From: Hevea brasiliensis
Lineage: Eukaryota > Streptophyta > Magnoliopsida > Malpighiales > Euphorbiaceae
Assembly (NCBI RefSeq): GCF_030052815.1
Contig: NC_079504.1
Location: 86,788,703 to 86,852,702, forward strand
Direction: 5' to 3'
DNA: 64,000 nt
Shown here one piece after another: positions 47,552 through 59,632 of this stretch. A program made the position numbers and the translations under genes. The notes beneath the pieces are model-generated. The model was given only the letters and a program-made list of their open reading frames with translations, did no database searches and was not told the DNA's origin. Position 1 is the first letter of the stretch; each line of letters opens with the position of its first letter.

Positions 47552-50454
47552 CCATCGGTCACAATGTATCTCCCGGTGTGCAAACAGAATGGCTAATAAG
47601 CCATAAGAGCAATAAGGCATAAAGTCAAGTAAAACATCATAATCAGTATAGCCATAGGCTATCACATCACAGAATGGCAATGAAGCCATACATCATACGC
47701 AGTACTGCTATCAAAACCCTATTGGCATGCCAACCTATCCAAACCAATCACATTAGGCCTACTAGGGCATTTTGCACTTTTAAGTTTCACAATTTTTGAA
47801 TTTCAAGTTTGAATATTACTATTCATTTCATTAGTCAACTAAAATGTTGAATTTTGCATAGACAATAGGTACATTGGTTTTAATACTCCCAACATACCAC
47901 ATTTTGCATTCAAAATTTGTTGGTATTGGTTGCCAATACCATTTATAAGTTTAAAGTTAATTGAGCAGAATTTTCAGTTTTTATACCTTATCTTTACTGT
48001 TCCATTAGTTATTTTTGCAGTGGGAATTTTGCTGTTCCATTAATGATCAACATGAAAGTTGTTCCTTATTTTGTCTAGTTTAATTTCATTTTTTGAATCA
48101 CTCCATTTGGAGTTTCGTAGCTCAAGTTATGGTCCAAAAACCACAATTGGCTGGATTGGAATTTTTCTGGACTAACCATATCTACAGTGCAGTGAACAGT
48201 GACTGTAACTCCCTTGTTGGATAGGTTCTGGTCATAATTTGAGGTAGCTTCTTCATGAAAGTTGTTGGTCTATATCTTATCTTGTTGTTGGTAAAATTTT
48301 AGGTTAATTGGACCTTTCTACATTGAGTTATGGCCAAATGAACAACCACTGTTCATTTGGTCATTCTGCAGAAACAGCCTACAGGTCACCGGGATTTGAG
48401 CAAGCTTTTGGTCCACTTGGTTTGGTTTTATGGGCATGGTTTCTTCACCAAAGTTGTGCCATTATGTGTCTAGTTTCATGTCCACTTGGCCTTGTACCAA
48501 TTGAACCCATAAAATTCAAGATATGGCTGCCCAAACCTGCTGGACTCATGTCCAATTCTGCAGGTCACCATGGGTAGCCACACCAACTGCAATTCCCACT
48601 AATCAAACCACCTCATTTCTTGTTTACACATAACCAAATGGTCACTAATTGACCATTAAAACTCACTTTCATTATTACATAAACAAAATCTCAAATTGTG
48701 CCCAAACCCTAACTCTACCATTTCAATCCTCCATATACATGCAATCAATGAATCAAAGTATCTAATTTATGTTCAATGGCAGCCATGTACAACTATAACT
48801 CAATCTAATCAATGAAACCCTAATGTATCCTAAGGCTGCCAAAATTGGTGGAATTTATTCATGCAAACTTGTTTCAATTCTCTTAATTTCACTCTCATTT
48901 CATACTCCACATGATATATATATACAAAGTTTTAAGGATGAATTAGCACTAACCTTTTTGAAACCAACCTTGAGCTTGTTATTCTTCAAGATTTCTCCTA
49001 GAACCATAATAATCATAATCAATTATAACTTCACTTTCCTAAATTAAATATCCAATAAAAATTCAACAGCATTTCCCCTTAAATTGGACTAAACTCCTAT
49101 CATAAATCTTAAATCCACAACCACCCATTAATACCGAATCTGGCAGCTTGTGCATTCAAATTTATATATAATGATCTAACTGTTAGATAAATCCCAAATT
49201 TTAACCATATATTCAAGACATCCCTATACAATATCAGTAAAAATTTTAGCATCAAATAATCTCTATATGATGAGATATCAAAACATTCATTCAACCCTTC
49301 AAAATCTGAATTTTTGCAGAAATCAGTCTTACTCAGACAGCTCATGCAAAACAATTTATATCTCATAAACCACAAGTCTAAAATTCACCAAATTTTAACC
49401 CAGCAGCCTCAACATCCCAAATATCATTTGACCAAATTTCATAATTTTATAAGCATCCTAACTGTTTATTTTTCTCAAATTTCAGTAGCCAAAATTTAGA
49501 ATTTAACCTACAGACAGCCTGTGTTCAACAATATATTTCTTCAAATCCAACCGTTGAACAATCACCAAATTTTAACCATAACTTCCACACATACATACCT
49601 CAAACATATCCAAAAATCAGCCGTAGATGTTGAGCCAAACTCACCTGGACGGAAGAGAAACATGCTGCCCTGCTGAACCCCTATTTCTGCTACTGTTCAT
49701 CTCCTTCTCCTTCTTCCTTTCTTTCTTTCTTTTCCTTTTCTCTCTCTCTTTCTCTCTTGATTCAGCCCGTATGAAGAAGGAAACTGCTGGTTTCTTTTTT
49801 TTATCTCATTTTTGCTTCATTTTTATCCCTTTTATTTATTTTGTCAAGTGGTGATCGGGTGGGAGTGCTTAGTGACATAAGCATGAGGTCAAAATTATAA
49901 TTTTAATTCATTTTCTTTTCTTTTCTTCTCTACTCATTTTCAATTTAATTTTTAGCAATATTTATTCATATTTTAGATCATAATAATTATTTGCTTAACT
50001 GGACAAGTCGGCCAAAAATCATCTCTGAAGACGAAATGACCAAAATGCCCTCCATTTGGCTTAACGGGCCAAAATTGTCTGTACCGATTGAAAAATTTTT
50101 CTAAATATTTTCTTGGAATTCTAATGCCATAGGAACCTCAATGACCATTCTCTGGAGTCCCAAAAATTATTTTATGAATTTTTCCCCGGGTCTAGGGCTC
50201 CTAGTTGCGATAACCGCAACTTCCCACTAGGTTACCCATCGCTAGGGTACCGGCTCATTTAACTTGGTTGTATTTTATTTTTAAAATTTTTTTCTAAATT
50301 TTTCTTATTAATATTTGAGTTAATTATAGTTCCTCACTTTAGTTTAAATATATATTATTTATTTATTTTTTTTTTTTTTTGGACGTTCTAGCTGTCCGAT
50401 GACATCGTCACCTAATGAGACTGCATTTTGACTAGCTAAAATAAGGATGTTACA
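47552..50454 (-). repeat. Solo LTR E, right piece
   Basis: Continues E after Gypsy-3. About 48990-49680 has no counterpart in the Gypsy-2 LTR and repeats the motif CAAATTTTAACC several times. 49704-49760 is a pyrimidine microsatellite. The palindrome position (about 49871) is decayed. The LTR start (50395-50454) departs from the consensus and ends GGATGTTACA. Confidence 0.88.
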
Positions 50455-50459
50455 TCAAT

Positions 50460-51046
50460 CCAATCCAGGTTTGGAACACTGGATAGCTGTCAAGAATATC
50501 CTTAAGTACTTGAGAAGAACTAAGGATTTATTCTTGATTTATGGAGGTGGAGACTTGCAATTGGATGGTTATACTAATTCTGATTTCCAATCAGATATCG
50601 ATGATAGAAAGTCTACCTCTGGATATGTGCTCATTTGTAATGGAGGTGCAGTCAGTTGGAAGAGTTCCAAACAGAGCACGACTGCAGATTCCACTACTGA
50701 GGCTGAGTATATTGCTGCATCAGATGCTGCAAAGGAAGCTGTTTGGATAAAGAAGTTCGTAACAGAACTTACAGTAGTTCCTTCCATTGAGTCAGCAGTT
50801 CCACTACACTGTGACAATAATGGAGCAGTCATACAGGCTAAGGAACTAAGGTCTCACCAGAAATCCAAACACATAGAAAGGCGCTACCACATTATCAGAG
50901 AAATAATTGGGCGAGGCGATGTAGCCACGCAGAAAATAGCATCAGCTGAAAATCCAACTGATCCATTCACTAAGCCTATGTCACAGACTCAGTTAGACCG
51001 ACATCTTGAGAAGATAGGTCTAAGATATTGTAATGAATGGCTCTAG
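50460..51046 (+). pseudogene. pol: Copia-B pol: RT end and RNase H
   Basis: Rejoins Copia-B after LTR E. It is open from the junction to TAG 51044-51046: NPGLEHWIAVKNILKYL, KSTSGYVLICNGG, SWKSSKQ, TEAEYIAASDAAKEAVW, KHIERRYHIIREII and ending CNEWL. It is the intact form of the RNase H that is broken in Copia-A (194-905). The first Met of the open frame lies in LTR E and is accidental. Confidence 0.92.
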
Positions 51047-51050
51047 TGCT

Positions 51051-51060
51051 AGTGGGAGAT
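51051..51060 (+). other. Copia-B polypurine tract
   Basis: AGTGGGAGAT directly before the 3' LTR. Confidence 0.78.
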
Positions 51061-53160
51061 TGTTAGTAGTATGCCCTAGAGCATATCATTTAGTATGTAT
51101 CTTGTACATATTTTTATTAATAAAAGGCATTTCCACTTTTCCGTTTACATAATATATTTATGTGTAATAGAAAAGGTCCATTGATATTTTGTTAGAAATA
51201 TTATTCTTAAGTTGTTAAGAATATGAGTAACAATATTTCTAGCACAAAGTATCATAAATAGGTTCACAATCGAGGATACTTCATAATAAGGACATGACTT
51301 ATCCAGAAAGATTGTATTCATGTTTGTTCCCAAGTTATTTATATGAGATATAACTAAGATGGAATGGTGAGTCTCATGCCATATAACAAACATGATAGGC
51401 ACTTATAAATGATAAGTAGGCTGAACCAGTGACACTTATGACAAGCACATGGAGTTTACTCTTGTCAATGTTTTGTCATAAATCATATCAGTGCATATAA
51501 TCTTTAGACCTGAGATAGCACAGTTATCTTGTATATAGGTAGTTTGAGTTTGATACTACTTTCATACTTGTACTATGTATGGGTATATGGGCATGTGTTG
51601 GCTCCTACTAGTTATATATGGAGGTAGGTGTTGATCAAGATAGAATATGTTCCTCTAAGTAAATAGAGATAAAATCCTATGTTCATTTAATTGTTCTTGA
51701 TGTTTCAAGGTCCTGGCCAGGACAGATAGATTTATTCAGAAAAGAGTTTCTGATGAGAAAATCTTTTTAATCAAGAACTGGAATTAAAAGAGAACATAAT
51801 ATTCATAGCAAATGGAGTTTGACATAAACCATAACTCCAGCTTGAGTTGGGATTTTGTAACAGAGAGATTCTAGTGCATGGTAACATATGATTATAGGTT
51901 CATTTAAGGTAAACCTTATCACTAATTGGGTGGCCATGGCATGCTATGCTAAGTATTAACCATGGTCTATGAGGTGCATAAAATGATTTAGAGAAATCAT
52001 TTATGGTAAGAAAGAGTTCTGATGATATTAAGAGTTGATATCATGTCTCATTACCAATTAGTGATGAGCCTAGTAAGTCACACACATACACAAGTTATCA
52101 ACTATTTAAATATGATTTAATTAATTAATTAAAGAGTTTAATTGATTAATTAAATAGGTTTGGTTTGCAATTAAATTGCAAAGTCCCTAGCATGACTTGA
52201 AACCAAATCTAGATTATTGGATGTGTAGTATAAATTAAATTTATATTTAAAGTGTTTAAATATGAATTTAATTAATGAGAAATTAATTAATAGAGATTAA
52301 TTAATTAATTTATATTTGATATAAATTAATTAGAAGAAGAAAAATAATTATTTTGGGTTAAGTACTCAAAATTAAGACACAGGGGCATTTTGGTCATTTC
52401 ACAGTGTGACACGTGGCACCATGAGATGGTGACACATGGGATTACACATAAGCTTGCCAAATGTTTTTTAATCATGTAAGATGATTAAAATCAAGATTAA
52501 ATATAGGTTTGACACTTGGCACAATGTGATTGGGTCACTTAAACCTAGAGCTAATCAAAGGTGACATGTGGCAAGGGCTTAATGTGTTAACCTAGCTATT
52601 TAAGTGTTGTTATGAAAAGAAAAAAACAACCAGCAGCCACTCCTCTCCTTTGTCACGCCACTTTGAGGCTTTTCATCTATTCTTCTTCATCTCTCATCAA
52701 TTCAAAGAGATTAGCCATCAATCTCTTGAATTAAGAACACTAGAAATTGTTTCTAGTGTCCTGTTTACATCTCTAATCTCTTAAAAGGCAGAACTTGAAT
52801 TTCTAATTAATAGAAAAAGCTTTAGAAGCTATTCAAGGGCTGCCATAGGTGTTCTTGGTGTGGACAAGCTAGAGGGACAACATCTAGTGTCCTGAAGACG
52901 AATCTCAAAGGCGCAGACACGCTGCAGTGCATCAAGAGGTTAGTGTAATCGTTCTTGATTTAATCTAGGGTTCTAAAATTAATCTGATTAATTTTAAAAT
53001 CTTAAATTCCAAATACAGATCCAAAAACATATTAAAAGAGTTTTAATATGTTTTTTATCATTGAAATCAAATTGATAAAAATAAATCTTGCATGATGCAT
53101 GTGACCCTAGGTAAAAAATTTTTAATTCTAACTTGTGTTTTTCACGCTTCTGTTCCTTCA
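51061..53160 (+). repeat. Copia-B 3' LTR (2,100 bp)
   Basis: Same ends and layout as 25886-27995, followed by the target duplication CCTTC (53161-53165). One G-box is kept at 52410-52415. Confidence 0.95.
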
Positions 53161-53165
53161 CCTTC

Positions 53166-53770
53166 TTCTTCACAAATAGCACCGGAGCTCCCCATGGTGA
53201 TACACTGGGGCATATGAACCCCTTATCAAGCAACTCTTGCAACTGAGTTTTCAACTCCCTCAATTCAGTGGGTGCCATCCTATAAGGAGCAATAGAAATG
53301 GGTGTTGTACTCGGCATTACCTCATTAGCAAAATCGACTTTCCTTTCTGGTGGTAAACCAGGCAACTCTTCAGGAAATACATCTGGGAAGTCTCTTACTG
53401 TGGGTATATCACCCAAGTTTGGCTTAGCCTGCCTAGTATCAACCACGTGTGCTAGGTAAGCTTCACAGCATTTTCTCATCATTCTTCTTGCAACTGTGGC
53501 TGAGAGAACATTGGACAGGAAATCTGTCCTTTCACCCACAACAGTGATCTCATTACCCTTAGAAGTTTTCAGAGAAATTCTCTTCAATTTGCAATCAACT
53601 ATTGCCTGTTGACGTGACAACCAGTCCATTCCCAAAATCACGTCAAACTCGTGGAAGGGCAACTCAATTAGGTCTGCCGAGAATTCATACCCCTGAATCC
53701 TCAATGGGCAACCTTTATACACCTTATTCACAACCACACTGTGGCCTAGTGGATTTGTGACCAGAATGTC
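53166..53770 (-). pseudogene. pol: Gypsy-2 pol: protease C-terminus, linker and RT start
   Basis: Open from 53737: [62 protein letters not shown] and [12 protein letters not shown], where Copia-B enters. The apparent reading into 52994 is only Copia LTR sequence. A TAA (about 53771) replaces the Gln of SDQDIL. Confidence 0.9.
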
Positions 53771-54151
53771 TTAATCACTCTCCTCTACTGGAACTCCCCT
53801 CTCAATGGGTAGTTTGATGCAAATGTAGGAATGAGTGGATCCTGGATCCACCAATGCATGCACAGAAGTGTTGTAGAGGGAAAACGTACCCCTGATGACA
53901 TTCAGGGCATCTTGCTCCTCCTGAGCTCTGATGGCATAGGCCCTGGCAGGTACTCTAGTGTCTGGCCTCTCAGCTGACTCGGATGCAGGCCTCAGTGATG
54001 GACCAGCTGCCTCAGATTTACCGGGCTTCCTACCCCTTTGTGGTGCAGGAGCAGGTCTGTCAGCTTGTGTTGGAGCAACTGTAGTAGTCCTCTTCGGACA
54101 ATTCTTGATCTGATGTTCTGTAGATCCACACCGTAAGCATGCACTGGTCAC
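53771..54151 (-). pseudogene. pol: Gypsy-2: second zinc knuckle and protease active site
   Basis: The CCHC knuckle CLRCGSTEHQIKNC is followed by a linker rich in Ala, Pro and Arg (APAPQRGRKPG). The protease site is HALVDPGSTHSYIC with DPG at the catalytic Asp. 127 codons are open and carry gag straight into the protease in one frame. Confidence 0.9.
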
Positions 54152-55167
54152 TCACCAATAATCCCCCTTATGCCACTTCTAACAGTACTGACAAGTAGAA
54201 GATGCTGGGGCTGGTCCCCTGAACACCGTCCCTGGAGAGCTGCCCACTAATGGTGTGGACTGGCCTCTCCTAGGTGTGAACTATGGTGCAGGCCCCGAGA
54301 CCACGACCACTGTGGTGGTCCTGAACTCTGAGCAGGAGGACCCTTACTCTTCTTACTGGGAGCAAAAAATGTATTGGACTGACCCGGACCCCTCTTCTGC
54401 TGTCTTTCCCTTCTATTTTGTTCATTGATTCTGACCCTTTCCACTTTTGATGCAGCATCTACTAGCTTAGCGAAATCAGTAATCTCCAATGCTGTGATCA
54501 TGACTTTGATGTTGTCATTAAGCCCTTCTTCAAACCTTCTGCACCTCTCTGCCTCTGTAGGGACTATCTCCCTCCCATATCTGCTCAGTCTGACAAACTC
54601 ACGCTCATATTCCACCACTGACAATTGTCTCTGTCTCAGACTGATAAATTCTCTTCTTCGCTCTTCTAAATACACTTTGCTCACATATTTCTTCCTGAAC
54701 TCTATGAGGAAGAATTCCCAGGTGATCCATTCAGGTTGCACCTCACTGGTTACTGTGTCCCACCACTGATATGCATCATCATGAAGTAGGGACACAGCAC
54801 CCACTAGGTTCTGCTTGGGGGTGCAGTTTAGCTGTTTCAGCACTCTGATGGTTCTATCCAACTAGTTTTCTGCGGTCATGGGATCATACCCCCTCTTCCC
54901 AAAGAAGTCTACAGCCCCATGTTTTTGCAGTTTCTCCATATGAGATTTCTGTGGTGCTGGTGGAGGTTGTGGCTGTGGTTGTGGTGGTGGAATTGCCCCC
55001 ATCATTTGCCGGTAGAATTCAGTCATTTGCTGAAATAGAGCAAACTGAGGTTGGGCAGGTGCCTCAGCTGCTGGTGGAGCAGATTCTCCCCAACCCCCAG
55101 ATTCAGCCCTTAGTGGAGCATGACTCTCCACCTCTTCATCAACTGCTCTTTGCGAAGCAAGATCCAT
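54152..55167 (-). pseudogene. gag: Gypsy-2 gag
   Basis: Start ATG 55167 (MDLASQRAVDEEVESHAP), a Gln/Pro-rich stretch (PPPQPQPQPPPAPQKSH), then KHGAVDFFGKRGYDPMTAEN. TAG at 54862 replaces the Trp of ENWL. The core follows at 54247-54861 (AYQWWDTV, ERRREFISLRQRQLSV, EYEREFVRLSRYG). Frame changes and stops between 54152 and 54320 damage the first zinc motif. The N-terminal half differs more from Gypsy-1 and Gypsy-3 than they do from each other. Confidence 0.9.
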
Positions 55168-55278
55168 ATCCTATTCAAAATAAGAAAACAAATAGATCTA
55201 CATCAGTGTCACCTCAACACTTATAAATGCAATGCAAGGGTGTGCACTCTATCTAGGCCCAGAAACGCCTAAATTGAT

Positions 55279-55290
55279 AATCTGATACCA
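55279..55290 (-). other. Gypsy-2 primer binding site
   Basis: Minus strand TGGTATCAGATT, five bases after the 5' LTR. Ten bases match the iMet site. Confidence 0.78.
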
Positions 55291-55295
55291 CTACA

Positions 55296-58200
55296 TTTGA
55301 CACCCCTTACTCGTCTACAGTGTAGCCGAGCAAGATATGCCACTCAGTGTGTCGGAGCACCAATTCATATTTCTATTACAATTTATCCCTTTTAATTCAT
55401 TTGTTTATAATTTTTGATAAATCTAAATTTTTTCGTAACTTTTATAGAAAATCCGGCAGAGTGCCGGCTGTAAATTAGAAACACAGTTCTTCTGAACCTG
55501 TTAAAAACATTTCCAATACAATTCCCAAATCCAAACTCCATTATCCACACATATCTCAACTCAATCTCAAAATCACAATACTATTTTCAGAAATTTTTCT
55601 TTTCTGTTCACACCATCACCGGAAGCATATTCATAAATATTTCTCAATATTTCATTTTACAACATAATATACAGAAAATTTTAATAACATGAAATTTCAT
55701 AAATTTACACCATTACATAATTTCAAGAATTTATAGTTACAATCCAAACTAAAACAAAATGCAAAATGCTACCTCACAATCCTAATGTCTTACCATATGC
55801 ACTGCAGAATGTGAGGTGACTCTGGACTCCGAATGCAGGTCTGAAGGCTCACCCGGTCTGATGTCTGCTGGGCTCCCCAGCTAGGTCTCCAGTACCTGCG
55901 CGTGGCAAAAGCGACGCGCTAAGCAGTTCTGCTTAGTGGTGACAATATAAAATAAAATAAAATAAAATAAAATAAAATAAGTATGCAGAATGTATGATTA
56001 CATTTTTGGATAGATTTAATTTATGATATTATTTGCAGTATTATTCGATTAAAATTTAGTAAGGTTTATTATTATTGCCCGAGTAACCCATACTAGTTGA
56101 CTGTACTAGATAAATGGGTAAACTGGCACTGGGTACTAAGTACCTCAGACCATCACACCATCGGTCATATTGTGTCTCCCGGTGTGCAACAGAACAGCTA
56201 ATAAGCTGTAATAATTATCAGGGTTAAAATCAAAGTATATCAACTCAAATAACATAGCCAAAGGCTATTATGTCACAGAATGGCATAAGAAGCCATGAAA
56301 CACAGAATGGCATGAAGCCATATGCAGTACTGCTAACAGAACCCTATTGGCATGCCAACCTATCAAAACCAATCTTGCTAGGTATACTAGGGCATTTTAC
56401 ACTTTTAAGTTTGACAATTTTTGAATTTCAAGTTTTAGGGTTACTATTCCATTCATTAGTCAACAAAAATGTTGACTTTTGCATAGGCAATAGTACATTG
56501 GTTTTAATACTCCCAACATACCACATTTTACATTCTAAATTTGTTGGTATTGATCGCTAATACCATTTCTAAACTTAATGTTAATTGGACAGAATTTTCA
56601 GTTTTCATACTTTGTCTTTACTGTTCCATTAGTCATTTTTGTAGTGGGAATTTGGCAAAATGATCAACATGAAAGTTGTTCCTTATTTTGTCTAGCTGCA
56701 TTTCCATTTTTGAATCACTCCATTTGGAGTTTTTTAACTCAAGTTATGGCCTAAAAACCACAACTGGCCGGATTGAAAGTTTTCCAGAATTTCTGGACTG
56801 ACCAAATCTATAGTGTTAGGAACAGTAACTGCAACTCACTTTTTGAATACATTCTGTCATAATTTGGGTTAGGTTTCTTCATGAAAGTTGTTGGTCTATA
56901 TCTCAGCTTATTACTGGTAAAATTTCAGGTCAATTGGACCTTTCTACACTGAGTTATGGCCAAATGACCAAACACTATTCATTTGGTCATTTTGCCCAGG
57001 CAGAATGCAGGTCACCCGGATTAGGGCAAACTTTTGGTCAACTTGGTTTAGTTTTCTAGGCATTGTTTCCCCACCAAAGTTGTGCCATTATGTGTCTAGT
57101 TTCATGTCCAATTGGCCTTGCACTATTTGGACCTCTATAATTCAAGTTATTGCTGCCCAAACCTGCTGGACTCATGTCCAATTCTACAGGTCACCAAGGG
57201 CAGCCACACCAAACCCAAATCCTACTACTCAACACACTTCATTTTTTATTTAAACAGAACCAAATGGTCACTAATTGACCATTAAAACCTATTTTCATCA
57301 TCACATGGTCAAAGTCCGATTTTTCACTCCAAACCCTTACTCAAATATTACAAACCATGTAATATCATTGCATTTCAACATTCATTTAAGAGATACATAT
57401 TGTGGGCAGCCATACAAGCCTTTTAACTTCATTAAAATCATCACAATCTTGCCTTAACTAAGGCTGATGAAAATCATGGTTCAGCATACAAATGGTATTC
57501 ATCAATTTTCTTTGTCATTTACACTCATTCTTAGTCCTTGCACATGAATTTAAAGTGAAAGAACAAGATTAGGTCACTAACCTCAATAGAGTGAAGTTTC
57601 CCACTTGCTAGGTTTCTTTCTTTCCTTTTCTTTTTGCTCCCAAAAGAATCTCCAAGGTGTAAGAATACTTTTTTGTGTTGCTAGGTTAGGGTCTTGTTGG
57701 GTAGAAGTTAGTAAAATCAAGCTTTGAAAAGCTTGCAAATGGGTACCTATGGTGGAGGTTCACGGCAAAGAAGAAAGAAGAAGATGAAGTTCTGATTTTT
57801 TTTCAATTTTCAGCCCATTTTGTCTCTTTTAAATAAAGTTAGGCCATGTGTCAACATTGGGTTGGTTGGGAGAACTTTAATGACATCATTATGATGTCAT
57901 AAGTCTATTTTCTTTCATTTTCTCTCCTTTTCTTGTCTATTTAATTGCAATTAAATTTTTAACAACATTTATTCATATTTTATGATATATAAATTATTTA
58001 TTTAACTGGAAAAGTTGGCCAAAAATCATCTCTGAAGACGAAATGACCAAAATGCCCTCCGTTTGGCTTAACGGGCCAAAATTGTCTGTACTGATTGAAA
58101 AATTTTTCTAAGCATTTTCTTGGTATTATAATGCCATAAGAACCTCAATAACCCTTCTCTGGAGTCCCAATAATTATTTTATAATTTTTCCCTTAGGTCT

Positions 58201-58441
58201 AAGGCTCCTAGTTGCGAGAACCGCAACTTCTCACTAGGTTACCCATCGCTAGGGCACCGTCTCATTTAACTTTGTTGTATTTTATTTCTAAAATTTTTCC
58301 TAAATTTTTCTTATTAATATTTGAGTTAATTATGGTTCTTCACTTTAGTTTAAATATTTTTTCGGACGTTCTAGCTGTCCGGACCGACACTGGTCACCAG
58401 AACAGTAGAATGTACGGAGTTGCTATAAGGAGGGTTTTACA
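55296..58441 (-). repeat. Gypsy-2 5' LTR (3,146 bp), shared with the tandem remnant
   Basis: Colinear with 20044-23182. Its terminal dinucleotide on the plus strand is TT in place of TG (55296-55297). Palindrome 57880-57900. An AAAAT microsatellite of more units than in the 3' LTR lies at about 55947-55980. On its other side (58442) it borders a polypurine tract and integrase sequence, as a 3' LTR would. Confidence 0.93.
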
Positions 58442-59632
58442 ACTCTTCCCCTCTAATAAAAATTTCGTCCTCGAAATTTACCTGATGCAAATAGTTGAGG
58501 GAACTGTTGCCTCATTGTCTCTTCACTTTCCCAAGTTACCTCTTTAGTATTGTGGTGCCTCCAAAGCACTTTCACCAGTGAAATTTGTTTATTTCTCAGT
58601 TCCTTCACTTCCTGAGCTAGGATCTATATAGGTTTTTCTGACTATGTCAAGTCCGGTTGGATTTCAATCTCTTCCATGGAAATGACATGCGAAGGGTCTG
58701 AGCGATATCTTCTCAGCATAGAAACATGGAATACATTGTGAATTTTATCCAGTTCTGGTGGTAAAGCTAGCCGATAGGCCACTGGTCCCACACGTTCAAT
58801 AACTTCATATGGGCCAATGAACCTAGGGCTTAACTTACCCTTCCTTCCAAACCTCAATACTTTCTTCCACGGTGAGACTTTGAGAAACACTTTATCACCA
58901 ACTGCATACTCTATCTCTTTTCTCTTCAAGTCGGCATATGATTTATGTCTATCTGAAGCAACCTTCAGGTTAGCTTTGATTATCTTCACTTTCTCCTCAA
59001 TCTGTTTCACCAAGTCTGGTCCTACCAGCTTATCTTTGCTTAATTCAGTCTAACACACTGGGGTTCTACATTTCCTCCCATATAGTGCTTCATACGGAGC
59101 CATTTGAATGCTAGCTTGGTCGCTATTGTTATATGCAAATTTCGCCAGTGGGAGGTATCTATCCCAACTCCCCTCAAACTCAATGACACAACTCCTTAGC
59201 ATATCCTCCAGGATCTATCACATAATTCACATTGTTATTATTATTTCAATTTTTTAATTGTGAAAATTCAATTAGTTCTTAGATTTACCCGGATTACTTG
59301 TTCTGACTGTCCATCCGTCTGGGGATGAAAAGCCGTGCTAAAGCGGAGTTGTGTGCCCAAGGCTTCTTGCAACTTTTTCTAGAATCTCGATGTAAACCTT
59401 GGGTCTCGGTCAGATATGATGGAAAGTGGGATTCCATGCAGTCTAACTATCTCACTGATATACAATTCTGCTAACTTCTCCAGTGAGTAGTCAGTCCTAA
59501 CTGGCAGAAAATGGGCTGACTTCGTCAATCTATCCACTGTCACCCACACTGCATCATGCTTCTTTTGGGTGAGAGGTAAACCACTAACAAAATCCATAGT
59601 GACTTGGTCCCATTTCCATTCAGGTATGCTTA
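58442..59632 (-). pseudogene. pol: Tandem Gypsy remnant: integrase core to chromodomain
   Basis: Closest to Gypsy-2. Readable pieces are 58642-59013 (GDKVFLKVSPWKK, FIGPYEVIERVG) and 59379-59632 ([29 protein letters not shown]). The chromodomain region 58470-58640 has stops and changes. It ends abruptly at GTATGCTTA (59632), where Gypsy-2 continues TAGGCTG. With the LTR 55296-58441 it forms internal-LTR-internal-LTR, a product of unequal recombination between elements. Confidence 0.88.
59215..59288 (-). other. Putative 74-bp intron in the tandem integrase remnant
   Basis: Minus strand: CCGG then GTAAAT ... TGATAG then ATCCTGGAGG. Fourth copy of the intron, same length. Retention gives VNLRTN, stop. 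Confidence 0.7.

Larger units (their letters stand above)
32198..50454 (-). mobile_element. Solo LTR E of the Gypsy family (contains Gypsy-3)
   Basis: LTR pieces 32198-33176 and 47552-50454 make about 3.88 kb and are flanked by the Copia-B duplication TCAAT (32193-32197 and 50455-50459). Neither piece has gag, pol or a primer site, so the internal part was lost, most simply by LTR-LTR recombination. Gypsy-3 lies inside with its own duplication CCATC. Confidence 0.9.
25886..53160 (+). mobile_element. Copia-B, Ty1/Copia element inserted in Gypsy-2 RT (split by LTR E)
   Basis: 5' LTR 25886-27995, internal 27996-32197 plus 50460-51060, 3' LTR 51061-53160. Perfect 5-bp target duplication CCTTC. 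The two LTRs are very similar by eye. Relative to Copia-A it lacks about 1 kb that includes the start of gag, so it depends on other copies or is dead. It is itself interrupted by solo LTR E at 32198-50454. Confidence 0.95.
20044..58441 (-). mobile_element. Gypsy-2, Ty3/Gypsy chromovirus on minus strand (split by Copia-B)
   Basis: 3' LTR 20044-23182, internal part 23183-25885 plus 53166-55295, and 5' LTR 55296-58441. Copia-B sits in the RT codons, with CCTTC at both sides (25881-25885 and 53161-53165). The internal part adds up to about 4.8 kb, as in Gypsy-1. Beyond the 5' LTR (58442 onward) lies another Gypsy integrase rather than flanking DNA, so a flanking duplication cannot be paired with GAGAC at 20039-20043. 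Confidence 0.93.

Noticed and set aside
49627..49854. 75-codon plus-strand frame rich in Phe, Leu and Ser
   Set aside because: Translation of a CT-rich microsatellite in solo LTR E, with no counterpart in other LTRs and no domain.
50447..50459. Met start of the Copia-B RNase H frame
   Set aside because: The ATG lies in the end of solo LTR E and in the target duplication; the true frame continues from 32197.
52994..53165. C-terminal extension of the Gypsy-2 RT frame past 53166
   Set aside because: It reads into the Copia-B LTR. The junction carries the CCTTC target duplication, so the extension is accidental.
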